A DNA stretch of 64,000 nt from Acidobacteriota bacterium (lineage in GTDB: Bacteria; Acidobacteriota; Terriglobia; Acidiferrales; UBA7541). The stretch spans positions 103,168 to 167,167 of the forward strand of contig QHYI01000130.1 of NCBI GenBank assembly GCA_003223245.1. The letters run 5' to 3'. A program made the position numbers and the translations under genes. A model generated the notes under the pieces. That model did no database searches, was not told where the DNA came from, and was given only the letters and a program-made list of their open reading frames with translations. This document shows, piece after piece, positions 53,550 to 63,610 of this stretch. Position 1 is the first letter of the stretch. Each line of letters starts with the position of its first letter.

Positions 53550-55391
53550 ATGAGTGGTCGGCCGTCAGTGGTCGCAGCGGTCGTGTTTCTGAGTTTAACG
53601 GCACTGCCGGCGGAAGCGCAGCAGCGTCGCGAGCGCGAACCCAACAGCGTGTATGCCGAGCGCCGCGCGAAACTCGCTTCCCAGGTTGACGGGCCCATCG
53701 TTCTTTGGGGCTTCACCGGGCGCGAAGAGATCTCGCAGGATTACGTCTTCGCGCAAGAAGAGAATTTCTATTATTTGACGGGGCACAACGAAGAGGGCGC
53801 GGGGATGATTCTGCTTCCGGCCGCCGGTAGCGAGCGGGAGCCGTCGGCGGGCGCGCGCTGGAACGGGGCGCGCGAAATTCTTTTTCTCCCGGCAAAAGAT
53901 CAGGTCAAGGAAAAATGGAACGGCGTTCGCATGTCGCCCTCGGATCCCGGCATCGAACAACGCACAGGATTCTCGACTGTGAAACCCTTCACCGAAATGC
54001 GCTCTACCGTCGAGAATCTCGCCAAGCTTTATCCCACGTTCTACGCGATTCTTCCTTACGACAAGGAACTCGGCGGCTACCCGCATGAAAAGTCGGTCGT
54101 CGATTGGCTCGAGCTTGCCGCACCGAAGGCAACACTGAAAGACATTCGCGCGCAGATTGCGGCGATGCGCCCGATCAAATCTCCTGGTGAAATTGCCTTT
54201 CTGGAGAAGGCCATCGATTTATCTCTGGATGCGCAGTTGGAAGCGATGAAAATGATGCATCCAGGGCTCTACGAATATCAGGTCGCTGCGAAAATGGTCG
54301 AAGTGCACGCTATGGGCGGATCGGAGAGAGAAGGTTATGCGCCAATTGTCGGCGCGGGGCCAAATTCGACCGCGCTGCACTACGACAAGCTCTCGCGCAA
54401 GATCGAAGATGGCGACATCGTAGTCATGGATGTTGGTGCACAATACTCCGGCTACTCGGCGGACATCACACGCACCATTCCCGCCAACAGCAAGTTCACC
54501 GCGCGCCAGCGTGAAATCTACGAAATCGTTCTTGGCGCGCAAAATGCCGCTCTCTCCGCCATCAAACCGGGCGCGCATTTTTCTTGTAGAGGCAAGAAAG
54601 ACGGGCTGATGAATATCGCGTACGAATACATCAACTCGCACGGCAAGGACCGCGAGGGCCGGTCACTTGGCCAATATTTCATTCATGGGCTCGGCCACAA
54701 TATCGGGCTTAATGTTCACGATCCGGGCGACTATTGCCGCCCCCTGGAGCCGGGCATGCTAGTCACTGTCGAGCCGGGCATCTACATCCCGGAAGAAAAT
54801 CTGGGTGTGCGCATTGAAGACGACGTGCTGATCACCGACTCCGGTTACAAACTGCTGAGCGAACGGCTGCCACGCGATCCTGATCAAATTGAAAAAATCA
54901 TGGCCGAAGCCGCGAAGGCGCGCGTCGCTGAGGACAATCGTTCGAACGGTGCCAATGCAAATCTGTCTGTGAGTAGCGACGCAACCGAGCACATCAAAAG
55001 CCTCATTGCCAAATATGCGAAATCGGTCAGCGACGCAGACACTGATCTCGCCTCCCGGATTTGGTGGAATTCCCCCGAGGCTTCGTTCATTCACCCGCTT
55101 GGCCATGAACACGGTTTCGAACAAATCAAAGAAAATGTGTACCAGCGGCTGATGGGCGGGATGTTCTCCGAGCGGAAGCTGAGTGTCCACGACGTTGCCG
55201 TGCAAGTGCTCGGTGACGCAGCGGTAGCGGAATTCTACTGGGATTTCATGGCCAAGCGCCGAAAAGACGGCTCGCCGGTCACGATGCACGGCCGAGAAAC
55301 GCAGGTTTATCGCAAGATGCAGGACGGCTGGCGTCTGGTCCATGTGCACTATTCTGGGATGCCCGTGACGGCAGAGCGCCCGGGATGCTGA
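53550..55391 (+). CDS. Secreted Xaa-Pro aminopeptidase (M24) fused to a SnoaL-like domain
   Basis: 613 residues. A signal peptide (about 1-24) precedes an aminopeptidase P N-terminal domain and the M24 pita-bread domain (to about 460). Metal ligands: two Asp in VMDVGAQYSGYSADITR, His in HGLGHNIGLNVHD, Glu in VEPGIYIPEE and in RIEDDVLIT. These enzymes release the first residue before proline. A linker leads to a second domain of about 125 residues (LIAKYAKSVSDADTDLAS, FIHPLGHEHGFEQIK, HGRETQVYRKMQDGWRLVHVH) that fits the SnoaL/DUF4440 cone fold. This fusion is unusual for the family. Confidence 0.93.
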   Translation: MSGRPSVVAAVVFLSLTALPAEAQQRREREPNSVYAERRAKLASQVDGPIVLWGFTGREEISQDYVFAQEENFYYLTGHNEEGAGMILLPAAGSEREPSAGARWNGAREILFLPAKDQVKEKWNGVRMSPSDPGIEQRTGFSTVKPFTEMRSTVENLAKLYPTFYAILPYDKELGGYPHEKSVVDWLELAAPKATLKDIRAQIAAMRPIKSPGEIAFLEKAIDLSLDAQLEAMKMMHPGLYEYQVAAKMVEVHAMGGSEREGYAPIVGAGPNSTALHYDKLSRKIEDGDIVVMDVGAQYSGYSADITRTIPANSKFTARQREIYEIVLGAQNAALSAIKPGAHFSCRGKKDGLMNIAYEYINSHGKDREGRSLGQYFIHGLGHNIGLNVHDPGDYCRPLEPGMLVTVEPGIYIPEENLGVRIEDDVLITDSGYKLLSERLPRDPDQIEKIMAEAAKARVAEDNRSNGANANLSVSSDATEHIKSLIAKYAKSVSDADTDLASRIWWNSPEASFIHPLGHEHGFEQIKENVYQRLMGGMFSERKLSVHDVAVQVLGDAAVAEFYWDFMAKRRKDGSPVTMHGRETQVYRKMQDGWRLVHVHYSGMPVTAERPGC

Positions 55392-55567
55392 CCCAACTGA
55401 AGAATGCTATGGAAGAATGCTATGGATTGACCGCGCGGAAGCAGCGCCTTTATACTGTCTCTTCGCGCTCGGTTTGAGAATTGCGCCGGTGCACCTCGAG
55501 TCATTCCGGATGAGGCCACAATCCTGGCCCGCCTGAATTTCCGAAATCGAAACTTCTCAGGGAGCAT

Positions 55568-56134
55568 ATGAGCAGCCTCAAAGCCACACAACTTCGCCCC
55601 GGCATGGTCATCCAGCATGAGGGCCAGCTTTTCACCGTGCACAGCACGGAGCACCGCACGCCCGGCAACAAGCGCGGCGCCATGCAAACGCGCATGAAAA
55701 ACCTCAAAACCGGTGCGATCATCGACTACAAGTTTCGCGCCGAAGAATTCGTGGAGCGCGCCATTCTCGACGAAGTGGAATTTGAATACCTCTACAACGA
55801 AGGGGACGACTTTCACTTCATGAACACGCAAACCTACGAGCAGATGCACCTTACGCGCGAGCAGCTCGGCGAAGCGGTTTACTATCTGATTCCCAATACG
55901 GTTGTCAGCGTGGAATTCTTTGAGAACAAACCTATCGGCGTGGCCTTGCCGGATACCATGGATTTGAAAGTCACGCAGACCGAGCCGACGCTGCAAAAGG
56001 CCACGGCGAGCGCGGTGATGAAGCCAGCGACCCTGGAAACCGGGTTGGTGGTGCAAGTGCCGCCGTTCGTGAATGAAGGCGACAAGATTAAAGTGGATAC
56101 TTCGGAAGCGCGCTACGTGCAGCGCGTGGAATAG
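55568..56134 (+). CDS. efp: Translation elongation factor P
   Basis: 188 residues, three beta-barrel domains as normal. EF-P relieves ribosome stalling at proline runs. The loop that carries modified lysine 34 in E. coli reads PGNKRGA here: position 34 is Asn and the lysine is at 35. The domain II-III signature YNEGDDFHFMN and the C-terminal KVDTSEARYVQRV are normal. ATG 55568 has AGGGAG upstream. Confidence 0.96.
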   Translation: MSSLKATQLRPGMVIQHEGQLFTVHSTEHRTPGNKRGAMQTRMKNLKTGAIIDYKFRAEEFVERAILDEVEFEYLYNEGDDFHFMNTQTYEQMHLTREQLGEAVYYLIPNTVVSVEFFENKPIGVALPDTMDLKVTQTEPTLQKATASAVMKPATLETGLVVQVPPFVNEGDKIKVDTSEARYVQRVE

Positions 56135-56202
56135 TTCTCAGCAGTCCAAACCTGGTGTTGGCCTTTGAGAAGAAAGTGCTTATGCGGCCGCGAAGGTCCA
56201 TC

Positions 56203-57543
56203 TCACCGAGCCGAGCCGGCAGCTGATTTTTCTCCGGGAGGGTGCGGGCCGAACACGCGGTCGAAGATAGCGTCCACATAACGAAGTTGGCGCTGAAGAT
56301 CGAACGTGTGCGCGAGGGCTTTCGCGCCGAGATACTTCGAGATCCGCTTATCTGCGGCTACCCGCTCGCGAAAGCTCGTGTCTGACTCCCAAGCCGCCAT
56401 GGCATTTTCCTGCACCGCTTTGTAGGCGTCGTCGCGCGGCATGCCGCTTTCCACAAGGTCCTGGAGCAACTGGCCTGAGAAGACCAGGCCGTGCGTGGAT
56501 TCGAGGTTGCGCAACATGCGCTCGGGAAACACGCGCATCTGACCGACGATGGTGATCATTTTCGAAAGCATGTAATCCACGAGAATCGTGGAATCGGGAA
56601 GAATCACGCGTTCGACGGAGCTGTGCGAAATGTCCCGTTCGTGCCACAGCGCGACGTTTTCGAACGCCGCCAGCATGTTTGAGCGGACCAAACGAGCAAG
56701 GCCGCAGATTTGCTCGCAAGTCACGGGATTGCGCTTGTGCGGCATTGCGGAGCTGCCGCGCTGCCCTTCGCTGAAGGGTTCTTCGGCTTCGCGAACTTCG
56801 GTGCGCTGCAAGTGCCGGATTTCGAGCGCAATACGCTCGAGTGTCGCACCGATATGCGCCAGCGCGCTCAGATACTGCGCGTGGCGGTCACGCTGAATCA
56901 CTTGGGAGGTGATGGGAGCAACACCGAGGCCCAGCCGCTTGCAGATTTGTTCTTCAATTCCCGGGCCCAGGTGCGAAGCCGTACCCACGGCACCGGAAAT
57001 TTTCCCCACGGCCATTTGCGCTGCGGCATCGCGAAAACGTTGGATGTTGCGCTGGTTTTCGGAGAACCAGTTGGCGATTTTCAGGCCAAAAGTAATAGGC
57101 TCCGCGTGGATTCCGTGCGTGCGTCCGATTTGCGGCGTGTGGCGGAATTCGTGCGCGCGGAGATCCAGAATTTCTCCAAACATCACCAGGTTGCGCTCAA
57201 TCAACTTCGAAACATCACGAACCTGCAACGCCTGCGCGGTGTCCACCACATCGTTCGAAGTCATGCCATAGTGCAGCCAGCGAGCGGCGGCAGGATCGCC
57301 GATGGATTCGCCAACGGCCATGGTGAACGCGATGACGTCATGCTTCACGCGCGCTTCAAGTTCGTGAATGCGCGCCACGTCCACTTTGGCGCGCGTGCGA
57401 ATTGCCACAGCCGCTTCTTTCGGGACCTGGCCTGCCTCCGCGAGAGTTTCTGCAGCGGCAATTTCCACTTCCAGCCACTTGGCGAAGCGGTTCGCGTCGC
57501 TCCAGACATGGCCCATCTCCGGGCGCGTATAGCGTGGAATCAA
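56203..57543 (-). CDS. purB: Adenylosuccinate lyase
   Basis: 446 residues. It cleaves SAICAR and adenylosuccinate in purine synthesis. Fumarase-superfamily signature GSSAMPHKRNPV is present, with THGIHAEPITFG and HYGMTSNDVVDT. The start is TTG 57543: AGGAG lies seven bases upstream and the first residues (IPRYTRPEM) match the family N-terminus. Earlier in-frame starts give sequence unlike the family. Confidence 0.95.
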   Translation of the reverse strand: MIPRYTRPEMGHVWSDANRFAKWLEVEIAAAETLAEAGQVPKEAAVAIRTRAKVDVARIHELEARVKHDVIAFTMAVGESIGDPAAARWLHYGMTSNDVVDTAQALQVRDVSKLIERNLVMFGEILDLRAHEFRHTPQIGRTHGIHAEPITFGLKIANWFSENQRNIQRFRDAAAQMAVGKISGAVGTASHLGPGIEEQICKRLGLGVAPITSQVIQRDRHAQYLSALAHIGATLERIALEIRHLQRTEVREAEEPFSEGQRGSSAMPHKRNPVTCEQICGLARLVRSNMLAAFENVALWHERDISHSSVERVILPDSTILVDYMLSKMITIVGQMRVFPERMLRNLESTHGLVFSGQLLQDLVESGMPRDDAYKAVQENAMAAWESDTSFRERVAADKRISKYLGAKALAHTFDLQRQLRYVDAIFDRVFGPHPPGEKSAAGSAR

Positions 57544-57643
57544 ATGAGATCTCCTAAAACGGAAAAACAAGCAACGTGGATGCCGGATAAAATCCCAATA
57601 TCCCATGATACCGCAGTTGGCCTGGAGAACAGCCGAAGAGGGC

Positions 57644-57756
57644 TCGACAGTCGACAGGGCCTGTCCAAATTTGGGATGAGGAGTCTCGCAAGCGGGCATC
57701 TCCGGAGCCGCCATCGGTAGGATGTCTACAGCCATGGGAGTAGAATGTCGACAGCC
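57644..57756. repeat. TCGACAG-type direct repeats upstream of padR
   Basis: TCGACAG occurs twice in tandem at 57644-57657 and again at 57748-57754. A 12-base word recurs with one mismatch: ATGTCTACAGCC at 57722 and ATGTCGACAGCC at 57745, offset 23 bases (about two helix turns). The spacing suits a regulator-binding site, perhaps for PadR. Binding is inferred. Confidence 0.4.
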
Positions 57757-57850
57757 TGCGGCTGACGAACCGAAGTTCGCCGCGTCTTAGCAATCATAAC
57801 CATGGGCAACTACACAGAACGGGACGAAAGGAACACCGGGGGGAAGCGGG

Positions 57851-58207
57851 ATGCTCGAAAAGAAGGAACGCTACCAAAACCGCATTGAATTGCTGCAAGG
57901 AACGCTGGACCTGCTGATTTTGCAGACTTTGCAATGGGGGCCGCAGCACGGGTACGGCATTAGCGTGGCCATCCGCAGCCGCTCGGGCGAGATTCTGCAA
58001 GTGGACACGGGCTCGCTCTATCCCGCCTTGCACCGCCTGGAGAAGCAGAAGTGGATCCGAGCGGAGTGGAAGGTTTCGGAGAACAAGCAGCGGGCAAAAT
58101 ATTACCAGCTCACGGCGGCGGGAAAGAAGCAGTTGAGCCGGGAACTCTCAAAGTGGTCGCAGTTCTCGGACGCGATGGCGGGCGTGTTGAACCCGGAGCA
58201 GACGTAA
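57851..58207 (+). CDS. PadR-family transcriptional regulator
   Basis: 118 residues. Winged helix with the PadR hallmarks LLQGTLDLLILQTLQWGPQHGYGI, here LDLLILQTLQWGPQHGYGI, and SLYPALHRLEKQKWI, plus KYYQLTAAGKKQL. It lies 42 bases before a permease gene. PadR-permease pairs are a recurrent acidobacterial arrangement, and PadR proteins are usually repressors of their neighbours. Confidence 0.95.
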   Translation: MLEKKERYQNRIELLQGTLDLLILQTLQWGPQHGYGISVAIRSRSGEILQVDTGSLYPALHRLEKQKWIRAEWKVSENKQRAKYYQLTAAGKKQLSRELSKWSQFSDAMAGVLNPEQT

Positions 58208-58249
58208 GGCCAAGCGCGAATGACGAAGCGCAGTGTGGGGTGAAACTCA

Positions 58250-60904
58250 ATGAACTTCTGGCGGCGGAAAACAAGTGGCGCGGAACTCGACGAGGAAGTG
58301 CGCGCGCATTTGGAGATGGCCGCGCAAGCACGCGTGGAGCGAGGCGTAGACCAGAAAGAAGCGCAACGCGCGGCGCGGCGCGAGTTTGGAAATGTCGGCT
58401 TGGTGAAAGACGTGACGCGTGACGCATGGGGAGGGAGATGGCTGAGAGACCTGCTCGACGACACGCGTTACGGCTTGCGCATGCTCGCGAAGAATACCGG
58501 CTTTACTGCTGTGGCGGTGCTGACCGTGGCATTGGGGATTGGCTCCAACACAGCTGTTTTTTCTTTGATTGACGCTCTGCTGCTGCGCAGCCTCGATGTT
58601 CCGGCGCCTCGGGAGCTTGTCCGCATTTCCTTTGGGCCACCGGGAGATCCCGAGCCGATGTCCGGTCCGATGTTCGACCGCCTCCGGGAGCAGCAGAGCG
58701 CATTCACGGACCTTTTTGCTTGGAAAAATGCTCCGATGGTCTTAACGGAAAAAGGCGGGGCGCGCCCCATCACCGGCGCATACGCAACCGGTTCGGCGTT
58801 TCCCACCTTGAAGCTCAAGCCGCGGCTTGGCCGCTTGCTAACCTGGCAGGACGATGAGCCGAGCGCCCTCTCGAATGGAATTGCCGCGGTAATCAGCGAA
58901 GCGTTCTGGCTCGAACATTTTGGCGGAGACCCGCGGATCCTCGGACAGCCCATCATCGTGGACGGCCAAACGGCAACCATTGTTGGCGTTGTGCCGCGCT
59001 CGTTCAACGGCATCACCGTGGATTACGCGCCTCAAGTGGTGCTGCCTTTCATCTTTGATGTGGCGGTCCGCGGAAAATCTTCGGGTCGCTTTCGGCCCGA
59101 CTGGACGTGGTTTTCCCCAATGGGACGCCTCAAGCCCGGAGTCAGCTTGGCGCAAGCCAAAGCCAACCTCTCGACGATTGCCCCGGAAGTTCTGAAGGAA
59201 TCGCTCCCATCGGACGATCAGAGAATCGATTATTTGCGCAACGGAACTTTCTCTCTCTCCCCCGGCCGCAGGGGCAATTCCCCTTTGGGAGAAATTTACG
59301 GCCGAGAGCTCTGGACGCTTCAGGCGCTTGTGGGTTTGCTAATGATTATTTGCTGCGCCAATTTGGCGAGCCTGCAACTTTCACGCACGTTCAACCGGCA
59401 GCAAGAACTGGTGGTGCGCAGCGCGCTCGGCGCCGGGCGGGTGCGGTTGCTGCGGCAGCTCGTGGCCGAGAGCGCCATCCTCTCTTGTACCGGTGCGGCC
59501 GCCGGTATCGTGCTGTCGCAGTGGATGGGCGCGGGGCTCGTGCGCTATATCGAGCAATCGGACTTCCCGGTCTTCCTCGATTTGCGTCCCAATGCGGCGA
59601 TTTATGCCGCCACCATCGCTCTTGCCATGCTCACCGTTCTTTTTACCGGAGCATTGCCAGCCCTTGGCCTGACCCACGTGCACACCGAGGAGATGTTGCG
59701 CTCGGGAACGCAGCGAACGGTTATCCACAAAAAGCATCCTCTTGCGGCAAGCCTTCTGCCCGTTCAAGTTGCGTTATCGCTCCTGCTCGCGTCGCTTGCT
59801 CTGCTTTTTGCTGTAAGCACCGGAAAGCTTCTTCGAACCGACCCCGGTTTTCGAGTGAAAGGTATAACGTTTTTTAGGGTCGACTTCGACGAGCGTCCCG
59901 AAAAAGGAGAGGCGCTGCTGGATCTGTATCGCAAGGTGCTTGAGGCAATCCGGCAGGCGCCAGGGATTGCATCCGCCAGTGTGATTAAACATCTTCCGTT
60001 AGAAGAGGGCGGGAGCGATGAAAGCGCCGCCCCGGTGGAAGGAAACGGGCAGGAGACCAAGCACTTGTTTGCGAACGTCGTGGGGCCCGATTACTTCGCA
60101 ACGGCGGGAACTAAGGTTCTTGCAGGAAGAGATTTCTCGAAATTCGACCGAATCGACGCAAATCCTGTTTGCATCTTGAATCAAACCGCTGCGAACTTCT
60201 TCTTCCCGCACGAAAGCGTCCTTGGCAAACATATTCGTTCCACGGAGCCCAAGGCAAATCGAGCTACCTGCGAAGTGGTCGGCATTGTTACGGACGCGAA
60301 ATACAATTCTCTTCGGCAGCCAGCGCCGCCAACGATCTACTACCCGTACGAACAACTCCCCGCCTCTGGTTGGGGAGGATTCATAACGCGAAGCCATGAC
60401 ACTTCCGCCGCAGTCGCTGCCTTCAAGGGGGCCTTGCATCGCATTGCGCCGGATACACCTCTATTGCCACCCATTACGATCGAGCGGCTGCTCGAGGATT
60501 CCATTGGCAAAGAGCGGATGACCGCAACATTGTCCCTGTTCTTCGGCAGTTTAGGCTTGTTGTTGACCGCGATCGGGCTTTACGGCCTGGAAAGCCAGCG
60601 CGTGGCCGAGCGCAGGGCGGAAATTGGCTTGCGCATGGCTTTGGGAGCGCAGAGGAAAGATATGCTCTGGTTCATTCTGCGCGAAGCCGCGTTAATTTTC
60701 GCTATCGGCGTCCCGGTTGGCTTGTCCCTGACCTTTGGAGCGTCACATTTCATTGGGGCGTTGTTATATGACATTTCGCCACTCGACCCGCGAGTTCATT
60801 TTGCCGCCATCTTGACTCTGCTCAGCGCGGGATCGCTCGCTTCGCTTATCCCTGCGCGGCGCGCGACGAATGTCGATCCCATGGTGGCGCTGAGATACGA
60901 GTGA
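58250..60904 (+). CDS. MacB/FtsX-type orphan permease, copy 1 of a tandem array
   Basis: 884 residues, complete. It begins with the acidic/Arg extension (ELDEEVRAHLEMAAQARV, AARREFGNVGLVKD) that marks PadR-associated copies, then two periplasmic/FtsX halves ending DPMVALRYE. No ATPase gene is adjacent. Same strand and operon-like spacing with padR. Confidence 0.94.
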   Translation: MNFWRRKTSGAELDEEVRAHLEMAAQARVERGVDQKEAQRAARREFGNVGLVKDVTRDAWGGRWLRDLLDDTRYGLRMLAKNTGFTAVAVLTVALGIGSNTAVFSLIDALLLRSLDVPAPRELVRISFGPPGDPEPMSGPMFDRLREQQSAFTDLFAWKNAPMVLTEKGGARPITGAYATGSAFPTLKLKPRLGRLLTWQDDEPSALSNGIAAVISEAFWLEHFGGDPRILGQPIIVDGQTATIVGVVPRSFNGITVDYAPQVVLPFIFDVAVRGKSSGRFRPDWTWFSPMGRLKPGVSLAQAKANLSTIAPEVLKESLPSDDQRIDYLRNGTFSLSPGRRGNSPLGEIYGRELWTLQALVGLLMIICCANLASLQLSRTFNRQQELVVRSALGAGRVRLLRQLVAESAILSCTGAAAGIVLSQWMGAGLVRYIEQSDFPVFLDLRPNAAIYAATIALAMLTVLFTGALPALGLTHVHTEEMLRSGTQRTVIHKKHPLAASLLPVQVALSLLLASLALLFAVSTGKLLRTDPGFRVKGITFFRVDFDERPEKGEALLDLYRKVLEAIRQAPGIASASVIKHLPLEEGGSDESAAPVEGNGQETKHLFANVVGPDYFATAGTKVLAGRDFSKFDRIDANPVCILNQTAANFFFPHESVLGKHIRSTEPKANRATCEVVGIVTDAKYNSLRQPAPPTIYYPYEQLPASGWGGFITRSHDTSAAVAAFKGALHRIAPDTPLLPPITIERLLEDSIGKERMTATLSLFFGSLGLLLTAIGLYGLESQRVAERRAEIGLRMALGAQRKDMLWFILREAALIFAIGVPVGLSLTFGASHFIGALLYDISPLDPRVHFAAILTLLSAGSLASLIPARRATNVDPMVALRYE

Positions 60905-60954
60905 GAAAAAGCGCGAGAAACGATACACGGGAGCTGCTCCTCTGAGGTGACCTG

Positions 60955-63567
60955 ATGAGACTTTGGTTCTGGCGGCGGAAAACACGCGAAGCGGAACTCA
61001 ACGAGGAAATGCGCGCGCATTTGGAGATGGCCACGCAAGCACGCCTGGCCCAGGGCGCCAACCCAAAAGAAGCGGAGTCAGCGGCGCGGCGCGAGTTTGG
61101 AAACATCGGCTTGTTGAAAGAAGTGACGCGCGACAGATGGGGAGGGCGATTCCTAGAAAATTTGACGGAGGATGTATGGTACGGCTTGCGGATGCTGCGC
61201 AAGAATCCTGGCTTCGCGGCTACCGCCATTTTGACTCTGGCGCTGGGCATAGGCGCCAACACGGCGATCTTCAGTGTAGTCAACACCGTGCTGTTACGGC
61301 CTCTGCCTTACAAGGACGCGGATCGTCTGGTGACGGTCTGGGGCTACAACCGCGCGCGAGGCTACGACACCGACTTCGTATCGCCGCTCGATTTTGCCGA
61401 TTGGCGGTCGCAGAACCACGTTTTTGAAGGAATGGCGGCATCCACCGACGTGCAATACACGCTTACGGGCGAAGGAGAGCCTCGAGCCATCATCGCCTAC
61501 GCTTTCTCAGCGGACTACTTCCACGTGCTTGGCACCGCTCCCCTACTCGGCCGCACTTTCCTTCCCGAACAGGAGCAGCCGGGGAAAAACCACGTAGCGG
61601 TGCTGAGCTACGCATGCTGGCAGAAGCGCTTTGGCGGAGACCGAGACGCGGTCGGTAAAAACATCCTCCTTGATGGAGCGCCCTACACGGTCATCGGGGT
61701 CATGCCGCCCGGGTTTCAGTATCCATCGTTCACGGAGCTTTGGACCCCGCTTACCGTGAGCCGGGAAGCCGCTCAAGATCGTGAGTACCGCTATCTGCGG
61801 GTGATGGCCCGTCTCAAACCTGGCGTCACCATCCAGCAGGCCCATTCGGAAATGAATAGCATCGCTCGGCGCTTGGCGCAGGAATACCCCAAAACCAACA
61901 AGTACGAAGACACGACCACGCTGGTCAGCTTAAGGGACATGATCAGCGGGGACATACGCCCGGCTTTGCTGGTGCTTTTGTGCGCGGTGGGTTTCGTGCT
62001 GTTTATCGCTTGTGCGAACGTCGCGAACCTGCTTTTGGCGCGGGCAACGGGCCGGCAGAAAGAAGTCGCTGTGCGCTCGGCCCTCGGCGCTGGACGGTGG
62101 CGGCTCGTGCGGCAGTTTCTGACCGAGAGCCTGCTGCTGGGGCTTGCGGGCGGGGCGGTTGGTCTGGCGCTCGCATCGTGGGGTACAAAAGTCCTGCTCC
62201 CTATGTTTCCCCCAACGGTATTCAACGTCGACATTCCGCACATCGACAATATCCCCATGGATGGCTGGGTGCTAGCCTTTGCCCTGGCCGTTTCCTTGGT
62301 AACGAGCGTGTTCTTCGGACTGGCGCCGGCGCTGCACGCCTCCACAAACGCCAGCGAACCGCTGAAGGAATCGGGGCGGGGACTGGCGGGAGGCGCCGAA
62401 GGCAGGCGTTTGCGCAGCGCCCTGGTTGTTGCCGAAGTAGCGATTTCCTTGGTCCTTCTCACCGCGGCGGGGCTCACTCTTCAGAGCTTCGTTCACCTGG
62501 CTGGAAGTAACCTGGGCTTCCACGCGGATCATGTTTTGACCATGCGCGTCTTCGCGCCGAGCTACAAATACAAAACCGACGCACAGCTCATCGCCTTCAG
62601 CAGGCAAGCGCTGAGCGGTATCCGCGCTCTCCCTGGCGTCCAAGCAGCCGGGACGGTGACCTTTCTTCCTTTGAGCGGATGGCAGGGAAACCGCGGGGTT
62701 GCTCTCAAAGGTCAATCCACGCCCGAGAATCAGCTCGCGGTATGGAACTCGGTCACGCCGGACTACTTCCGCGCTATGGAGATTCCTCTGATCGAGGGGC
62801 GCCTTTTTGAGGAGCGCGATGATGAGCACGCGCCGCCAGTAGCGGTTCTTAGCGAAAACCTTGCGCACCGGCTAATGCCAAACGCTGATCTTTTGGGTAA
62901 ATGGGTCGACGTAGAAGGCCTCGAGAAACCGGTCGAGGTCGTGGGAGTCGTTGGCGACGTAAAGCAACTGGGCCCCGCGTCGCAAACGATAGCCGGAATC
63001 TATTTGCCCTTTTCCCAAGTTCCCGCGCCGATTATCTGCTTTGCGATCCGCGCAAACCAAGACCCGTCGAGCGTCGCCAAAGCAGCGCAGCAGGCGATTT
63101 GGGCCGTCGATAAAGACCAAGCTGTCGGCTTCGTGATGAACATGAATCAATTGACCTCGGAGGTCGTTGCTCCCGAGCGCATCCTTATGCTGGTCCTGGG
63201 TCTGTTTGGAGGAATGGCCCTGCTCATGGCCGTCATTGGAGTGTACGGCGTAATTGCAAATTCCGTGGCGCAGCGCACCAATGAGATTGGCGTTCGCATG
63301 GCCCTCGGTGCGCGTTCTGGCGATGTGCTGAAGCTGGTGATGAGTCAGGGGCTTCCGCTGGTGTTGCTGGGTGTGGCCTTCGGGCTCGCGGGGACTTTTG
63401 GTCTGATGCGCTTTGTTTCGAGCCTTCTCTACGGCGTTCGCGCTACGGACCCGGTGACCATGGCCGGCGCCGCTTTTGCATTGGCTGCGTCGGCGCTGCT
63501 AGCGTGCTACCTTCCGGCGCGTCGCGCTTCGCGGATCGATCCGCTGGTGGCATTGAGATATGAATGA
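60955..63567 (+). CDS. MacB/FtsX-type orphan permease, copy 2
   Basis: 870 residues, complete, with the same N-terminal extension (ELNEEMRAHLEMATQARL) and the ending DPLVALRYE. It is 50 bases after copy 1. The spacer resembles the one before the third copy, showing that the array grew by tandem duplication and later diverged. Confidence 0.94.
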   Translation: MRLWFWRRKTREAELNEEMRAHLEMATQARLAQGANPKEAESAARREFGNIGLLKEVTRDRWGGRFLENLTEDVWYGLRMLRKNPGFAATAILTLALGIGANTAIFSVVNTVLLRPLPYKDADRLVTVWGYNRARGYDTDFVSPLDFADWRSQNHVFEGMAASTDVQYTLTGEGEPRAIIAYAFSADYFHVLGTAPLLGRTFLPEQEQPGKNHVAVLSYACWQKRFGGDRDAVGKNILLDGAPYTVIGVMPPGFQYPSFTELWTPLTVSREAAQDREYRYLRVMARLKPGVTIQQAHSEMNSIARRLAQEYPKTNKYEDTTTLVSLRDMISGDIRPALLVLLCAVGFVLFIACANVANLLLARATGRQKEVAVRSALGAGRWRLVRQFLTESLLLGLAGGAVGLALASWGTKVLLPMFPPTVFNVDIPHIDNIPMDGWVLAFALAVSLVTSVFFGLAPALHASTNASEPLKESGRGLAGGAEGRRLRSALVVAEVAISLVLLTAAGLTLQSFVHLAGSNLGFHADHVLTMRVFAPSYKYKTDAQLIAFSRQALSGIRALPGVQAAGTVTFLPLSGWQGNRGVALKGQSTPENQLAVWNSVTPDYFRAMEIPLIEGRLFEERDDEHAPPVAVLSENLAHRLMPNADLLGKWVDVEGLEKPVEVVGVVGDVKQLGPASQTIAGIYLPFSQVPAPIICFAIRANQDPSSVAKAAQQAIWAVDKDQAVGFVMNMNQLTSEVVAPERILMLVLGLFGGMALLMAVIGVYGVIANSVAQRTNEIGVRMALGARSGDVLKLVMSQGLPLVLLGVAFGLAGTFGLMRFVSSLLYGVRATDPVTMAGAAFALAASALLACYLPARRASRIDPLVALRYE

Positions 63568-63610
63568 AAAAAGTTAGACGAGAAAAGATTCGTCTCGGTG
63601 AGGTGAGCTC

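Noticed and set aside
56710..57720. A 336-residue plus-strand frame
   Set aside because: Antisense of purB.
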